64,000 nt of DNA, taken from contig NZ_AQYG01000051.1 in the NCBI RefSeq assembly GCF_000380485.1, positions 62,001 to 126,000 of the forward strand, written 5' to 3'. How positions within the stretch are numbered: position 1 is the first letter of the stretch; every line of letters begins with the position of its first letter. The position numbers and the translations under genes were made by a program. The notes under the pieces were generated by a model that worked only from the letters and a program-made list of their open reading frames with translations, had not been told where the DNA came from and made no database searches. Origin of the DNA: Jongsikchunia kroppenstedtii DSM 45133. GTDB lineage: Bacteria; Actinomycetota; Actinomycetes; Mycobacteriales; Mycobacteriaceae. Below are positions 1-9,141 of this stretch, piece after piece.

Positions 1-420
1 CAGTTGATTCCGGGCGCCGAGATCGTCGTCGTGACGACCCCGCAGCAGGCGGCGGCTGAGGTTGCCGAGCGGGCCGGCGCGATCGCGCTGCAGACACATC
101 AGAAGATCCTCGGCGTGGTGGAGAACATGTCCTGGCTGCAGCTCCCCGACGGCAGCCGGATGGATGTCTTCGGCGAGGGCGGCGGCGAGCTGGTGGCCCA
201 GCGGCTCACCCAGTCGGTGGGCGCCGAGGTGCCGCTGCTCGGTCAGGTGCCGCTCGACCCGGCGCTGCGCGAGGGCGGCGACGCCGGCACCCCGCTGGTG
301 CTGTCAGCGCCCGAGTCGGCGGCCGGAAAGTCGTTGCGCGACATCGCCGGGAAGCTCGCGGTGCGCAAGCGCGGTCTGGCCGGCATGAGTCTGTCCATCG
401 ACACCACGCGCAACCTCTAG
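1..420 (+). CDS. mrp: Mrp/ApbC-family iron-sulfur carrier ATPase, C-terminal part (5' truncated by window)
   Basis: This is the C-terminal 139 residues of a P-loop NTPase of the Mrp/NBP35 family, which carries or inserts Fe-S clusters in the cytoplasm. The reading frame is open from base 1. Visible family segments are 'VVVTTPQQAA' near the start, then 'GVVENMSW' and the 'FGEGGG' region followed by 'PLDPALREGGD', all typical of the Mrp C-terminal half. The Walker A region lies outside the window. In M. tuberculosis mrp (Rv1229c) is likewise near sigE, htrA and tatB, which supports the call. Confidence 0.9.
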   Translation, partial: QLIPGAEIVVVTTPQQAAAEVAERAGAIALQTHQKILGVVENMSWLQLPDGSRMDVFGEGGGELVAQRLTQSVGAEVPLLGQVPLDPALREGGDAGTPLVLSAPESAAGKSLRDIAGKLAVRKRGLAGMSLSIDTTRNL

Positions 421-451
421 CTGATCACCAGCTAGCAATAAGGTGACAGGC

Positions 452-748
452 CTAACTCTCGTCGGCCTCCCCCGGCGGCGTGGCCGGCCTCCCCCGGCGC
501 CGCGGCTCCGACAGGCCAGCGGGGAGCCGCCCGTGTTCACGCAGCGCATCCCGCAGCACCTTCTCCATCTGCGCATTGACGCTGCGTAATTCGTCATTCG
601 CCCACCGGGTCAGCGCCGCATGCACGGCCGGATCGAGCCGCAGCAGCACCGACTTGCGGTCGGCGGCCGCCGATTTCCCGACTTCAGCCGACTTCCCGGA
701 CCCAGCCGACCTTCCAGAACCAGCCGACTTTCCGGACACGGAGTCCAT
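452..748 (-). CDS. Small ribbon-helix-helix-like protein with 6-residue N-terminal repeats
   Basis: A 98-residue basic protein. Residues 5-29 are a low-complexity run of imperfect 6-residue repeats of the type SAGSGK, encoded by 18-nt DNA repeats. Residues 31-75 ('KSVLLRLDPAVHAALTRWA' followed by 'LRSVNAQMEKVLRDALREHG') resemble the short DNA-binding domain of Arc/CopG/HicB-type proteins. The ATG lies 6 nt after the stop of the SPFH gene, so the two are probably co-transcribed. It could be an antitoxin-like or a plain transcriptional regulator; no toxin gene is visible next to it. The function is not known. Confidence 0.65.
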   Translation of the reverse strand: MDSVSGKSAGSGRSAGSGKSAEVGKSAAADRKSVLLRLDPAVHAALTRWANDELRSVNAQMEKVLRDALREHGRLPAGLSEPRRRGRPATPPGEADES

Positions 749-753
749 CGGCC

Positions 754-1635
754 TCAGTGGTAGAGCGAGCCGGTGTTGACGATCGGGGTGGCGCGCTGGT
801 CGCCACACAGCACGACGAGCAGGTTCGACACCATGGCCGCCTTGCGCTCCTCGTCGAGCTGGACGATCGATTGCCCCTCGAGGCGGTCGATGGCCATCTG
901 CACCATGGTGACGGCGCCCTCGACGATCCGCTCGCGGGCCGCCACGACCGCGCTCGCCTGCTGGCGCTGCAGCATCGCCTGGGCGATCTCCGCGGCGTAC
1001 GCCAGGTGGCTGACGCGCACCTCCAGGATCTGCACGCCGGCCAGCGCGATCCGCTGCGCGACCTCGCGGGCGAGCTCCCACGACACCTGGTCGGTCGACC
1101 CGCGCAGCGAGGTCGCGTCGGGAACGTTGGTGTCGTACGGGTGCGAGGTGGCCACGTGCCGGAGCGCCGCCTCGGCCTGCACCTCAACGAAATTGGAGTA
1201 CGACTCGACCGCGAAGGTGGCCTTGGCGGTGTCCTGCACCTGCCACACCACGATCGCCGCGATCTCGACCGGGTTGCCGTCGGCGTCGTTGACCTTGAGC
1301 GCGTTGGTCTCGAAGTTGCGCACCCGCACCGACACCGACCGGCGGGTCGTCAGCGGCAGCACCCAGGTGAGCCCGGTGCGCCGCACCGTGCCGACATATC
1401 GGCCGAAGAACTGGACCACGCGGGTCTGCCCCGGCTGAATCACCACGAGCGGCTGAAACAGCAACAGCGCCACGATGATCGCGATCACCCCGACCGCGGG
1501 CTGTTTATTCACGAACCCGACCACCGCCAGGACCACGAACACCAGACCCAGCAGCAGTGCGAGGAACCCGTTCATCGACCAAGCGCGGTGTTCGGTGATT
1601 CCGGGGGCGGCCGACTGCGGTTGCGGGATGCTCAT
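754..1635 (-). CDS. SPFH/band 7 domain membrane protein
   Basis: A 293-residue protein with two N-terminal hydrophobic segments (about residues 20-43 and 45-65) followed by an SPFH/band 7 domain (about 65-260) with the typical 'VIQPGQTRVVQFFGRYVGT' entry and a central 'NPVEIAAIVVWQVQD' strand. Proteins of this kind form oligomeric membrane scaffolds linked to lipid domains and protease control. The ATG start is followed by a short Pro/Gln-rich leader. It is upstream of the small ribbon-helix-helix-like gene on the same strand. The family call is firm; the cellular role is inference. Confidence 0.85.
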   Translation of the reverse strand: MSIPQPQSAAPGITEHRAWSMNGFLALLLGLVFVVLAVVGFVNKQPAVGVIAIIVALLLFQPLVVIQPGQTRVVQFFGRYVGTVRRTGLTWVLPLTTRRSVSVRVRNFETNALKVNDADGNPVEIAAIVVWQVQDTAKATFAVESYSNFVEVQAEAALRHVATSHPYDTNVPDATSLRGSTDQVSWELAREVAQRIALAGVQILEVRVSHLAYAAEIAQAMLQRQQASAVVAARERIVEGAVTMVQMAIDRLEGQSIVQLDEERKAAMVSNLLVVLCGDQRATPIVNTGSLYH

Positions 1636-1724
1636 GGCCGAACCATATCAAAGTGATATCTATTTTGGAGGGCTTTTTGCGAGCTTTTGACGGCGTCACC
1701 ACCGGCGGCTTGGTCGAAATGAAT

Positions 1725-2207
1725 CTAGGTCGCGTCCCAGTCGGCGACATCCGGCGCGGCCGCGGGCGAGGACTGCGCAGCGGGCGACGCCGGGCCCGAA
1801 CTCGCGGGCGGCACATCGTCCGCACGCGGCGGCATCCTGTTCGGTACGGCATCGGTGCGGCCATTCGCCGCGCGCGTCACGGAGTCGAACTCCGAACGCA
1901 CCGACTGCATCGACGAACTGACGTCGCGCAGCATCGAATCATCGCCGTCCAGAAGATGTTTGGTGATCATCGCGCGCGGGGTCATCCCCCGCAGCTCGTT
2001 CAGCTGCGCCAGCGGTTCCCGCAAGTCGTCGAAGTCGGTGCCGAGGTCGTTCTTGAGCTGATCGGTCGCGCCCGTCGCGTAGTCGCGCACCTGCCGGATC
2101 GATTTCATCGTCCACTGCATGGCACCGGGCAGCCGCTCGGGCCCGAGGATCACCAGACCGGCGATCACCAGGATCCCGATCTCACCCCAACCGATGCTGC
2201 CGAACAC
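1725..2207 (-). CDS. tatB: Sec-independent protein translocase subunit TatB
   Basis: A 160-residue TatB. The N-terminal transmembrane helix and hinge read '[20 protein letters not shown]' then 'LGPERLPGA', the TatA/B signature, followed by an amphipathic helix and '[20 protein letters not shown]', a segment nearly identical to mycobacterial TatB. The GTG at 2207 is chosen because it begins the protein directly at the TM helix, as in the family; upstream in-frame codons would add a nonconserved 21-residue tail. The Pro/Ala-rich C-terminus is variable in the family. TatB works with TatA and TatC to export folded proteins. It sits near htrA, rseA and sigE as in M. tuberculosis. Confidence 0.93.
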   Translation of the reverse strand: MFGSIGWGEIGILVIAGLVILGPERLPGAMQWTMKSIRQVRDYATGATDQLKNDLGTDFDDLREPLAQLNELRGMTPRAMITKHLLDGDDSMLRDVSSSMQSVRSEFDSVTRAANGRTDAVPNRMPPRADDVPPASSGPASPAAQSSPAAAPDVADWDAT

Positions 2208-2211
2208 CCTG

Positions 2212-3495
2212 TCAGAGTACCGCCGCGTCCTGCCGGCCCTCGAGTGCGCTCCGCATCCATCGGAGCACACCGGGCATCGCCCAGCCGGCCGCGATCAGGT
2301 GGTCACCCGGCACCGGTCGGTAGTCGACCTGTGCCCCCTGCGAACGCCAGCGCTCGGCGAGCTCCAGCACTCCCTCCTCGGGGATGAACTGGTCGCCCAG
2401 GAATCGATCCTTGGTCCCGTGGTACAGCAGGACCGGCATCGTCGGCGCGACACCGCCCGGCTTGTTGGCCGCGACCACCCGCTGGGCGATGTCGGATTCG
2501 AACGGGTTCGCGACGGCCGCGAGCACGTCCAGGTCGATGCCGACGATCCCGGATGCCGCCAGCGGCGGCTGCGGCAGGTCCTTGATGAGGGTCGTCAGGT
2601 AGAACGCGAAGTCACCGAAGAGCTCGACCATTTCCGGATACTCCCGCGCCTGCCCGATGGTTGCGGCGGCGAACAACCCCGACCCCAGGGCGCCATTCAT
2701 GCTGCGGTAGAGCAGGGCGTAGTCCGTGGGCGTGCCACCCGCGACGGCGCCGTTGAAGCGCAGCTCCGGCGCATACGTCGGCTGTTCCTGCGCCGCCCAT
2801 GCGGTGGCGATCGCGCCGCCGCTGTAACCGTCCATCACCATCGGCGAGTCCGCGAGTTTGTCTCGGACGCGGTGCATTCCGCGCACGGAATCCAGGACGG
2901 CGTGCGCCGCCATCACGCCCGCCGAGTAGGCCATCCGCGGCCCCTCGTGGTCCGGGACGAGCACCGCGTAGTTCCGGGCCAGCAGAATCGGTAAGAACGG
3001 CGGCACGTCGGCATAGACGCCGCGCGCCACCCGGTACGACGGCGCGGCCCGCAGCCCCAGCGAATTGATGGGTTGATTGCGCACCACCACAGGTCGGCTG
3101 CCACGGCCCTGCCAGGGGCGCCGCGGCTCGAAGAGCGTCGCGGTCACCGGGACAGCCGCGCCCACGGTGTCGGTCGACCGCACCATGAAGCGCCGGACCA
3201 CCACCCCGGGAATCGGCAGACGCGGCGACACCTGTTGGCTACGAACGACTTCGCCGTTGTCGAACGCAGCGAGATCGCCAGGGCTGGAATAGAAGCCCTC
3301 CCCCACGATCGGTGTCGGCAGGATCGCCGCGTGGCGATCGGCCAGCTGTTCATCGCTGAGTCGGCCGGCTGCCCAGCCGTTGAGCCGCCGCACGATTGCG
3401 GGATTGCGCAACGCGGTGGCCGTGCCGGCGATCCCGGCGACCGCGGCACCGGCTCCCGCCAACGCCGCAGCCGCCGGAGCCCGCACGAGCCTCAT
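2212..3495 (-). CDS. Secretory lipase-type alpha/beta hydrolase
   Basis: A 427-residue alpha/beta hydrolase resembling the LIP (triacylglycerol secretory lipase) family. The N-terminus has a basic start and an Ala/Gly-rich hydrophobic stretch (residues 5-30), a signal or anchor. The nucleophile elbow is 'DGYSGGAIA', the acid is in '[10 protein letters not shown]' and the histidine in '[10 protein letters not shown]'. The ATG at 3495 overlaps the htrA stop (ATGA), so translation is coupled to htrA. The Rv1220c-Rv1229c region of mycobacteria does not obviously carry this gene at the same place, so its link with envelope stress is contextual only. Confidence 0.8.
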   Translation of the reverse strand: MRLVRAPAAAALAGAGAAVAGIAGTATALRNPAIVRRLNGWAAGRLSDEQLADRHAAILPTPIVGEGFYSSPGDLAAFDNGEVVRSQQVSPRLPIPGVVVRRFMVRSTDTVGAAVPVTATLFEPRRPWQGRGSRPVVVRNQPINSLGLRAAPSYRVARGVYADVPPFLPILLARNYAVLVPDHEGPRMAYSAGVMAAHAVLDSVRGMHRVRDKLADSPMVMDGYSGGAIATAWAAQEQPTYAPELRFNGAVAGGTPTDYALLYRSMNGALGSGLFAAATIGQAREYPEMVELFGDFAFYLTTLIKDLPQPPLAASGIVGIDLDVLAAVANPFESDIAQRVVAANKPGGVAPTMPVLLYHGTKDRFLGDQFIPEEGVLELAERWRSQGAQVDYRPVPGDHLIAAGWAMPGVLRWMRSALEGRQDAAVL

Positions 3496-4970
3496 CCGGC
3501 GGTCAGCGTGACGCTGCCGTCCAGCGACCTGCCGTCGCGCCAATAGGTGAACGGGATGCCCTTGCCGGTGGGCGACTTCCGCACCGCCACGGCCAGTCCC
3601 GACGAATCCTCCGTGCTGCGGCCGTTGAAGCTGGTGATCACGTCGCCCTCCTTGAGGCCGGCGCGGTCCGCCGGTGAGCCGCTGACCACGTTCTTCACCT
3701 GCGCGCCGCTGACCGCCTTGTTGGCGACATCGGCGACGCTCGCGCCCAGCTGCGGATGCGTGATCTTGCCGTCGCGGATCAGCGCCTGCGCCACGTCCGA
3801 CGCCTCGTTGGACGGGATCGCGAAGTTCAGGCCGATCGACCCGCCGTCCTGGCCGCCCATCAGCCCGGCGGTGTTGATGCCGATGACGTGCCCGTCCATG
3901 TCGACGAGCGGACCGCCGGAATTTCCGTGGTTCACCGCGGCGTCGGTCTGGATGGCATCGAGCACCGCACCGGGCTGATCGCTGTCGGGATAGTTGCCCT
4001 CGGAATACGGCCGATGAACGGCGCTGACGATGCCGCTGGTGACGGAGTTGCGCAGGAATTCGGGCTGACCGAACGCCACGACCTCTTCGCCGATCTGCAG
4101 CTTGTCCGAGTCGCCGAGCTGCGCCACCGACAGATTGTCGACGTCGTCCACCTTGACGACGGCCAGGTCGGTCGCCGGATCGGTGCCGACGATGCGTGCG
4201 GGCAGTCGCGTGCTGTCGTACGTCAGCACCGACAGCACCGCCGACTTGTCGGCCGCCGCGGTCATGACGACGTGGTAGTTGGTGAGGATGTAGCCGTTCT
4301 TGTCGATGACCACGCCCGAGCCGCCGGCCAGGGCGTCGTCGGTGCGCACCTCGATCGACACCACGGCCCGCGACATCGCGTTCACCACCTGAGTGACGCG
4401 GCTCTTCGGATCGCCCGAGTTGGGCTCCTTCGTCGAGATCGACACCTTCTTGGAGTGCAGCGGATCGGTGACCTCGGCCGTCCAGCGCCCGACGAACCCG
4501 CCGATCACCGCGATGACGACCGCCGCGACCGCGATCGCGGCCAAAGCCCGCCACGACACCCGGTTGCCGAACAGCAGCTCGCGGACGCCGATCTTCGGCC
4601 CGTAGGACTTCGGTGCGGCCTCCTGGGCGGCTGCGACCGCCGGATCGGTCAGCGTGGCAGGGGCCTGCGGATCCCGCCACGGATCGGGATCGGCCTCCGG
4701 CTCGGTCGACTCGCCGTAGCGGGCGTCCGGGTCGCGCTGCAGGGACTCGCTGTCGCCGGGTGCCCGGCCGAACGCCTCGGCGAGGACCGGATCGGGATCG
4801 GCGATCTGCGGAGCCGGACCGCGCGCGGCCGATCCGCCCTGGGGACCGCGGGGCGCGAAGGCGCCGTCGACCCCGTCGGGACGGCCGAAGACCGTCGAGG
4901 TCTCCGGCGACACCGGCGGACGATGCGGCGCACGCGGCTGCAGCCGCGGCGGCTCATTCGGGGTGCTCAC
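3492..4970 (-). CDS. htrA: Membrane-anchored serine protease HtrA
   Basis: A 492-residue DegP/HtrA protease. A long Pro/Ala/Asp-rich cytoplasmic N-terminus (1-135) is followed by one TM segment ('ALAAIAVAAVVIAVIGGFVG', about 150-170), a trypsin-like domain and a C-terminal PDZ domain. The catalytic triad is visible: His in 'TNYHVV', Asp in 'PATDLAVV', Ser in 'NHGNSGGPLVD'. The PDZ domain starts near 'HPQLGASVADVAN' and includes 'VVSGSPADRAGLKEGDVI'. It acts outside the membrane in quality control. The GTG start gives the conserved 'MSTPNEPP' leader. Downstream of sigE and rseA it is a plausible SigE target. Confidence 0.94.
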   Translation of the reverse strand: MSTPNEPPRLQPRAPHRPPVSPETSTVFGRPDGVDGAFAPRGPQGGSAARGPAPQIADPDPVLAEAFGRAPGDSESLQRDPDARYGESTEPEADPDPWRDPQAPATLTDPAVAAAQEAAPKSYGPKIGVRELLFGNRVSWRALAAIAVAAVVIAVIGGFVGRWTAEVTDPLHSKKVSISTKEPNSGDPKSRVTQVVNAMSRAVVSIEVRTDDALAGGSGVVIDKNGYILTNYHVVMTAAADKSAVLSVLTYDSTRLPARIVGTDPATDLAVVKVDDVDNLSVAQLGDSDKLQIGEEVVAFGQPEFLRNSVTSGIVSAVHRPYSEGNYPDSDQPGAVLDAIQTDAAVNHGNSGGPLVDMDGHVIGINTAGLMGGQDGGSIGLNFAIPSNEASDVAQALIRDGKITHPQLGASVADVANKAVSGAQVKNVVSGSPADRAGLKEGDVITSFNGRSTEDSSGLAVAVRKSPTGKGIPFTYWRDGRSLDGSVTLTAG

Positions 4971-4972
4971 GA

Positions 4973-5037
4973 TGTCGACTCTTCAACGAGGGTCGACTCT
5001 TGCACGGGGGTCGCCTCTTCCACGGGGGTCGAATCTA
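4973..5037. repeat. Imperfect 18-nt tandem repeat (about 3.6 copies) between rseA and htrA
   Basis: Four consecutive imperfect copies of an 18-nt unit (core GGTCGACTCTTGCACGGG) occupy this 65-bp stretch immediately before the htrA start. On the minus strand the unit keeps one reading frame and would encode a 6-residue repeat (E-E/S-S/A-T-P/L-V), and that frame ends in a stop overlapping the htrA GTG. The preceding 90 bases do not look coding, so I treat it as an intergenic repeat rather than a gene. Confidence 0.7.
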
Positions 5038-5121
5038 CCCAACGGCATGGACGGTCCCAACCGGCAAACCGGCCGTGTCGTTCGATGCTCTGTCGTTCGA
5101 ACCGCCGATGGCCCCGGATGA

Positions 5122-5568
5122 TCAGCGTGACTTTCGACGGTGAATCGGGAAACCCGGCGCGTCCAGCGGCGACGCGGGCCTGCGCATCCGCTTGCCTGCG
5201 GCCTGCCCGTCGCGACGCAGATCGATCTCCTGCGTCGGGATGCGGCCGAGCGCGCCGAGCAGGTCGGACGGGATGGAGATCTCGCCGGACTTGCGCAGCG
5301 CCGCACGCGCGGCGCGCTGCTGATCGACCTCGGTCGCACACTCGCGACACACGCTCAAATGATGCGCCGCCCGCATGTGCGCGGACATCCGCAGTTCGCC
5401 GTCGACGAATGCCGAGATCGCCTCCGGTGCCAGATGTTCGGTCGGCTGAAACGGGCGGCCGCCCTCGGTACCCGGCGCACGGTAGTGCGGGTTCGATGAG
5501 AACACCCCTGAACTGCGGAAATTCATCCGCCCACGCATTCCGCGCGGCGTCTGCTCGCGATCGGCCAT
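5122..5568 (-). CDS. rseA: Anti-sigma-E factor RseA (zinc-containing anti-sigma)
   Basis: A 148-residue anti-sigma factor. The zinc-containing anti-sigma motif H-x3-C-x2-C is present in 'HHLSVCRECATEVDQQ', and the upstream 'TEHLAPEAISAFVDGELRM' matches mycobacterial RseA. It binds SigE and keeps it inactive until redox or envelope stress. A strong ribosome binding site (GGAGGTGAGG) lies just before the ATG. The order sigE-rseA-htrA-tatB on one strand matches M. tuberculosis Rv1221-Rv1224. The C-terminus is short and basic ('RRKSR'), as in the mycobacterial protein. Confidence 0.93.
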   Translation of the reverse strand: MADREQTPRGMRGRMNFRSSGVFSSNPHYRAPGTEGGRPFQPTEHLAPEAISAFVDGELRMSAHMRAAHHLSVCRECATEVDQQRAARAALRKSGEISIPSDLLGALGRIPTQEIDLRRDGQAAGKRMRRPASPLDAPGFPIHRRKSR

Positions 5569-5657
5569 CTGTCCTCACCTCCGGGTTGCACCGTTTCCCA
5601 TGCTATCGGCACTCGCGATGGTCAACGGCCGACAACGGCCAGAAGTTCCGACCCGAG

Positions 5658-6293
5658 CTATGCCTCGTTGTCGGCGAGCACCGACTGCCCACTGTGATGG
5701 CCGGCCGTCGCCAGCTCGCGGCGAATCGTCTGCCGGCCGCGGTGGATGCGGCTGCGCACGGTGCCGAGCTTGACGCCCAGCGTCGCGGCGATCTCCTCGT
5801 ACGAGAGACCTTCGATGTCACACAGGACGACGGCGGCACGGAACTCCGGCGCGAGCGAGTCGAGCGCCCGCTGCAGGTCGGGATTGAGATTCGCGTCGTG
5901 ATAGATCTGCTCCGGGTCCGGATCGGTCGCCGGCACCCGCTCGTAGTCCTCGGGCAGCGCTTCCATCCGGATCTTGTTGCGGCGCCGCACCATATCGAGG
6001 AAGAGGTTGGTGGTGATGCGGTGCAGCCAGCCCTCGAAGGTGCCCGGCTGGTAGCTCGACAACGACCGGAACACCCGGATGAACGTCTCCTGGGTCAGGT
6101 CCTCGGCGTCCTGCGCGTTGCCGGACAGGCGGTAGGCCAGCCGGTAGACGCGGTCGGCATGCTCGCGGACCAGTTCGTCCCAGGACGGCATGAACGCGCT
6201 GTTGCCCGTCGCGTCGAAACGCGCAGTCCCCGCCGTGCTCTCGACGGCCTCAGGGGCCTCCGGAGCCTGGGAAACGTTCGGTTGGCCGTTCAT
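5658..6293 (-). CDS. sigE: ECF RNA polymerase sigma factor SigE
   Basis: A 211-residue ECF sigma factor. Region 2 contains '[20 protein letters not shown]' and '[20 protein letters not shown]'; region 4 contains '[20 protein letters not shown]' and '[18 protein letters not shown]'. It directs polymerase to envelope and oxidative stress promoters. ATG 6293 is chosen; a TTG directly before it is also in frame, and mycobacterial sigE is known to have several starts, so the N-terminus (acidic, Ala/Pro-rich, residues 1-35) is uncertain. No clear ribosome binding site precedes it. It is divergent from the O-methyltransferase over a 240-bp spacer, as in mycobacteria. Confidence 0.93.
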   Translation of the reverse strand: MNGQPNVSQAPEAPEAVESTAGTARFDATGNSAFMPSWDELVREHADRVYRLAYRLSGNAQDAEDLTQETFIRVFRSLSSYQPGTFEGWLHRITTNLFLDMVRRRNKIRMEALPEDYERVPATDPDPEQIYHDANLNPDLQRALDSLAPEFRAAVVLCDIEGLSYEEIAATLGVKLGTVRSRIHRGRQTIRRELATAGHHSGQSVLADNEA

Positions 6294-6533
6294 CAAAGGG
6301 CACGCTGCCTTTCACTCACCCGGATCGGCGAAATCGGAAGAATCCCTATGACAACCCGGCGTGACCCCGGCTTGTTCCCGACATCACGGTCTATTCCTCG
6401 CATTGCCAATAACCCTGGTCGATCGGGTTGTGCCAGCCATATGAGCCGCCTGAGGTTTGTCTGAGAAGGTTTACGTTCCTCCTCCGGGCGCGCTTCCGCC
6501 GATTGACCTGGTCGTCCGCGCTAACCTCTGAAC

Positions 6534-7208
6534 GTGTCCGACTCACCCAGCACCTCCGTAATCGATGCCGGCAAGCTCTCGCAGTACGCCGAATCGGCGA
6601 TCGTCGAGGACGATGCGCTGGTCGCCGCGCGCGAACGGGCCGACGAGCTCGGCGCCACGTCGGTCACCCCCGCGGTCGGAGCGATGCTGGCGCTGCTGTC
6701 CCGGCTGGTCGGCGCGCGCACCGCGGTCGAGGTCGGAACCGGCACCGGCGTCAGCGGGCTCTGGCTGCTCGCCGGCATGGCCGACGATGCCGTGCTGACC
6801 ACCATCGACGCCGAATCCGAGCATCATCGCGCCGCCAAGTCAGGATTCGCGGCCGCGGGTATCGGGCCGTCGCGCACCCGCCTGATCAACGGCCGCGCCC
6901 GCGAGGTGCTCCCCCGCCTCGCCGACGCGTCCTACGACCTGGTGTTTCTGAACGGCGATGTCACCGACCAGCCGATGTTCGTGGGCGAGGCGCTGCGCCT
7001 GCTGCGTCCCGGCGGACTGATCATCGTGCACAACGCATCCGCCGACGGCCGCGTCGCCGATCCCGCACAAGCGGGCGAGGCCGTCGTCGCGGCCCGTGAA
7101 GCGGCCCGGCTCATCGCCGAGGACGACGAGCTGCTCCCCGTGGTGATCCCGCTCGGCAAGGGACTGCTGGCCGCGGCCAAGGCCCGCCAGACCGACGCCG
7201 ACGAATAG
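6534..7208 (+). CDS. SAM-dependent O-methyltransferase (Rv1220c-like)
   Basis: A 224-residue class I methyltransferase of the O-methyltransferase type 3 (caffeoyl-CoA/catechol) family. The SAM-binding motif is '[19 protein letters not shown]'. Later family blocks are '[20 protein letters not shown]' and '[20 protein letters not shown]', the latter with Asn where many members have Asp. GTG 6534 is the only start that gives the usual N-terminal helix. Its position divergent to sigE is conserved with M. tuberculosis Rv1220c. The substrate is unknown. Confidence 0.85.
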   Translation: MSDSPSTSVIDAGKLSQYAESAIVEDDALVAARERADELGATSVTPAVGAMLALLSRLVGARTAVEVGTGTGVSGLWLLAGMADDAVLTTIDAESEHHRAAKSGFAAAGIGPSRTRLINGRAREVLPRLADASYDLVFLNGDVTDQPMFVGEALRLLRPGGLIIVHNASADGRVADPAQAGEAVVAAREAARLIAEDDELLPVVIPLGKGLLAAAKARQTDADE

Positions 7209-7219
7209 TCCCGCGCCGC

Positions 7220-8011
7220 CTACAGCTTCGTGTCGATCGGCATGAGCTGCGTCAGCTCCGGATACTTGGGATCGAGCGCGTCGCCCGACGAGACGCCCCG
7301 CAGTCGTCGACCGACCCACGGCAGCGCGTACTGATGCGTCCACTGCCGGGTGTTCTTGCGGCGCTGTGCCGCTGACACCGACACGCCCAGGGCGAATTCG
7401 ATCGGTTCCAGCTCGTGCTCGACGCCGAGCGCGTCGAGCACGCCGATCGCCATCCGTTGATGTCCGGCGGCCGACAGATGCATCCGGTCGAATTCCCACA
7501 TGCGCCGCTCGGCGTATTCGTGCATCCGCCAGAAATCCACGAGCACGATCCCGCGCCGGTCGACTACCTCGCGCAAGAGCTCGTTGTAAATCGCGAGCCG
7601 GCCGCGCAGCGCGCCGAACACGGGCGTCCCGCCGGTGTCGTACGCGGTGAAGCTGACCACGGTCGCACCCGAATCCTGCAGCCGGCCGATCGCGTCGTCG
7701 TACTGCGCGATCAGCGCGTCGATGTCGACGGTCGGCCGGATCAGGTCGTTCGCGCCCGCGCAGATCGCGACCAGGTCCGGCTGCATCGCGATCGCCGGCT
7801 CCAACTGCTCGTCGATGATCGCCGGCATCAGCCGACCGCGCAGCGCCAGATTGGCGTAGCGGAACTCCGGGTCGCGACGGGCCAGCACCTCGGCGACCCG
7901 GTCGGCCCAGCCGCGGACGCCGTTGGGGCACCGCGGTTCCACGTCGCCGACGCCCTCGGCGAAGGAGTCACCTACCGCCACAAAGCGTTTGAACATCGGA
8001 TCGCTCACCAC
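7220..8011 (-). CDS. SGNH/GDSL-type hydrolase
   Basis: A 263-residue SGNH hydrolase (esterase or lipase fold). Block I is 'VAVGDSFAEGVGD' with the nucleophilic Ser, the block II/III residues are in 'NLALRGRLM' and 'ICAGANDLI', and the catalytic Asp/His pair is in 'FDRMHLSAAGHQRMA'. No signal peptide is apparent. The start may be GTG 8011 or the internal ATG 7996, which gives the usual short N-terminus before block I. It is convergent with the methyltransferase with an 11-nt gap. The substrate cannot be read from sequence. Confidence 0.85.
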   Translation of the reverse strand: MVSDPMFKRFVAVGDSFAEGVGDVEPRCPNGVRGWADRVAEVLARRDPEFRYANLALRGRLMPAIIDEQLEPAIAMQPDLVAICAGANDLIRPTVDIDALIAQYDDAIGRLQDSGATVVSFTAYDTGGTPVFGALRGRLAIYNELLREVVDRRGIVLVDFWRMHEYAERRMWEFDRMHLSAAGHQRMAIGVLDALGVEHELEPIEFALGVSVSAAQRRKNTRQWTHQYALPWVGRRLRGVSSGDALDPKYPELTQLMPIDTKL

Positions 8012-8045
8012 GCGCCTCGCTTCACCTCACCCGCCGGTCGGCGGT

Positions 8046-9131
8046 TCACACATCGGTCGAGAACCGGATACCGCCCTCGGGAATCGCCACCTGCGGCCAT
8101 ACTCGCGCACCCCGCAGCAGCTCGCAGCGGTTGCCGACGTCGGCCCGGTCCCCGATCACGCCGTCGCGCACCAGGGCCCGCGACCCGATCCGGGCGCCGA
8201 AGCCGATGATCGATCGCTCCACGACCGCACCCGGTTCGATGATCGCGCCGTCGAAGACCACCGCCCCGTCGAGCCGGGCGCGTGCCCCGACCTTCGCGCC
8301 GTGCCCGACGACCGTGCCACCGATGAGCACCGCCTGCGGATCGACACCCGCAGGATCGAGCACCAGCGATTCGCCGCGCGGACCGGGCAGCGCGGGCGAC
8401 GGCGCGATGCCGCGGACCAGGTCGGCCGAGCCGCGCACGAAGTCTTCTGGGGTACCCATATCGCGCCAGTAACCAGCATCGACGTGACCCTGCACGTGCC
8501 GCCCCCGCGCCAGTAGCCCCGGGAACACCTCGCGCTCGACCGACACCGGCCGCCCCGACGGGATCTCCTCGATGACCGAACGCTTGAACACGTAGCAGCC
8601 GGCGTTGATCTGGTCGGTCGGCGGATCCTGCGTCTTCTCCAGGAAGGCGGTGACCCGGCCGGTCGAATCGGTCGGCACGCAGCCGAAGGCGCGAGGGTCG
8701 CCCACCCGCACCAGATGCAGCGTCACGTCGGCGCCCGAATCGGCGTGCGTGCCCAGCACCGCCGACACGTCGGTGCCGCCGAGGACGTCGCCATTGAAGA
8801 CCAGCACGGTGTCGGCCGTCAACGCGCCCAGCACATTCCGGATCGCACCGCCGGTGCCGAGCGGTTCGGTCTCGGTGACGTAGGTGAGCGACAGACCCAG
8901 GTCGGAACCGTCGCCGAAATGCTCCTCGAAGACCTCGGCCTTGAAGGAAGTGCCGAGCACGATGTCGGTGATGCCGGCCGCACGGATCCGCGACAGCAGA
9001 TGCGTCAGGAACGGAACGCCCGCGGTCGGGAGCATCGGCTTCGGCGCCGACAGGGTCAACGGCCGTAGCCGGGTCCCCTTGCCGCCCACGAGAATCACGG
9101 CCTGCACGGATGGATTGCCCACGTTCATCAT
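8046..9131 (-). CDS. manB: Mannose-1-phosphate guanylyltransferase (GDP-mannose pyrophosphorylase)
   Basis: A 361-residue nucleotidyltransferase: an N-terminal Rossmann domain with 'VILVGGKGTRLRPLTLSAPK' and 'FNGDVLGGTD', and a C-terminal left-handed beta-helix of hexapeptide repeats ('GHGAKVGARARLDGAVVFDG' onward). It makes GDP-mannose from mannose-1-phosphate and GTP for lipoarabinomannan, PIMs and protein mannosylation. Gene order with wbbL and rmlD matches M. tuberculosis Rv3264c-Rv3266c, which supports this substrate over glucose-1-phosphate. ATG 9131 is preferred over an upstream ATG (9164) because 'NVGNPSVQAVILVGG' begins at the conserved sheet. Confidence 0.88.
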   Translation of the reverse strand: MMNVGNPSVQAVILVGGKGTRLRPLTLSAPKPMLPTAGVPFLTHLLSRIRAAGITDIVLGTSFKAEVFEEHFGDGSDLGLSLTYVTETEPLGTGGAIRNVLGALTADTVLVFNGDVLGGTDVSAVLGTHADSGADVTLHLVRVGDPRAFGCVPTDSTGRVTAFLEKTQDPPTDQINAGCYVFKRSVIEEIPSGRPVSVEREVFPGLLARGRHVQGHVDAGYWRDMGTPEDFVRGSADLVRGIAPSPALPGPRGESLVLDPAGVDPQAVLIGGTVVGHGAKVGARARLDGAVVFDGAIIEPGAVVERSIIGFGARIGSRALVRDGVIGDRADVGNRCELLRGARVWPQVAIPEGGIRFSTDV

Positions 9132-9141
9132 TCCTGCCAGT

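Noticed and set aside
2212-4680. A long minus-strand frame that would fuse an N-terminal extension to the lipase.
   Set aside because: The extension is the wrong frame of htrA; the ATGA overlap at 3495 gives a proper lipase start.
4967-5578. A 203-codon minus-strand frame overlapping rseA and ending at the htrA start.
   Set aside because: Different frame from the clear rseA product; only its last 20 codons (tandem repeat) look ordered, and no domain is present.
3756-6464. A 902-codon plus-strand open frame antisense to htrA, rseA and sigE.
   Set aside because: It is the shadow of three well-supported minus-strand genes in high-GC DNA; its product is Arg-rich low-complexity sequence with no domain.
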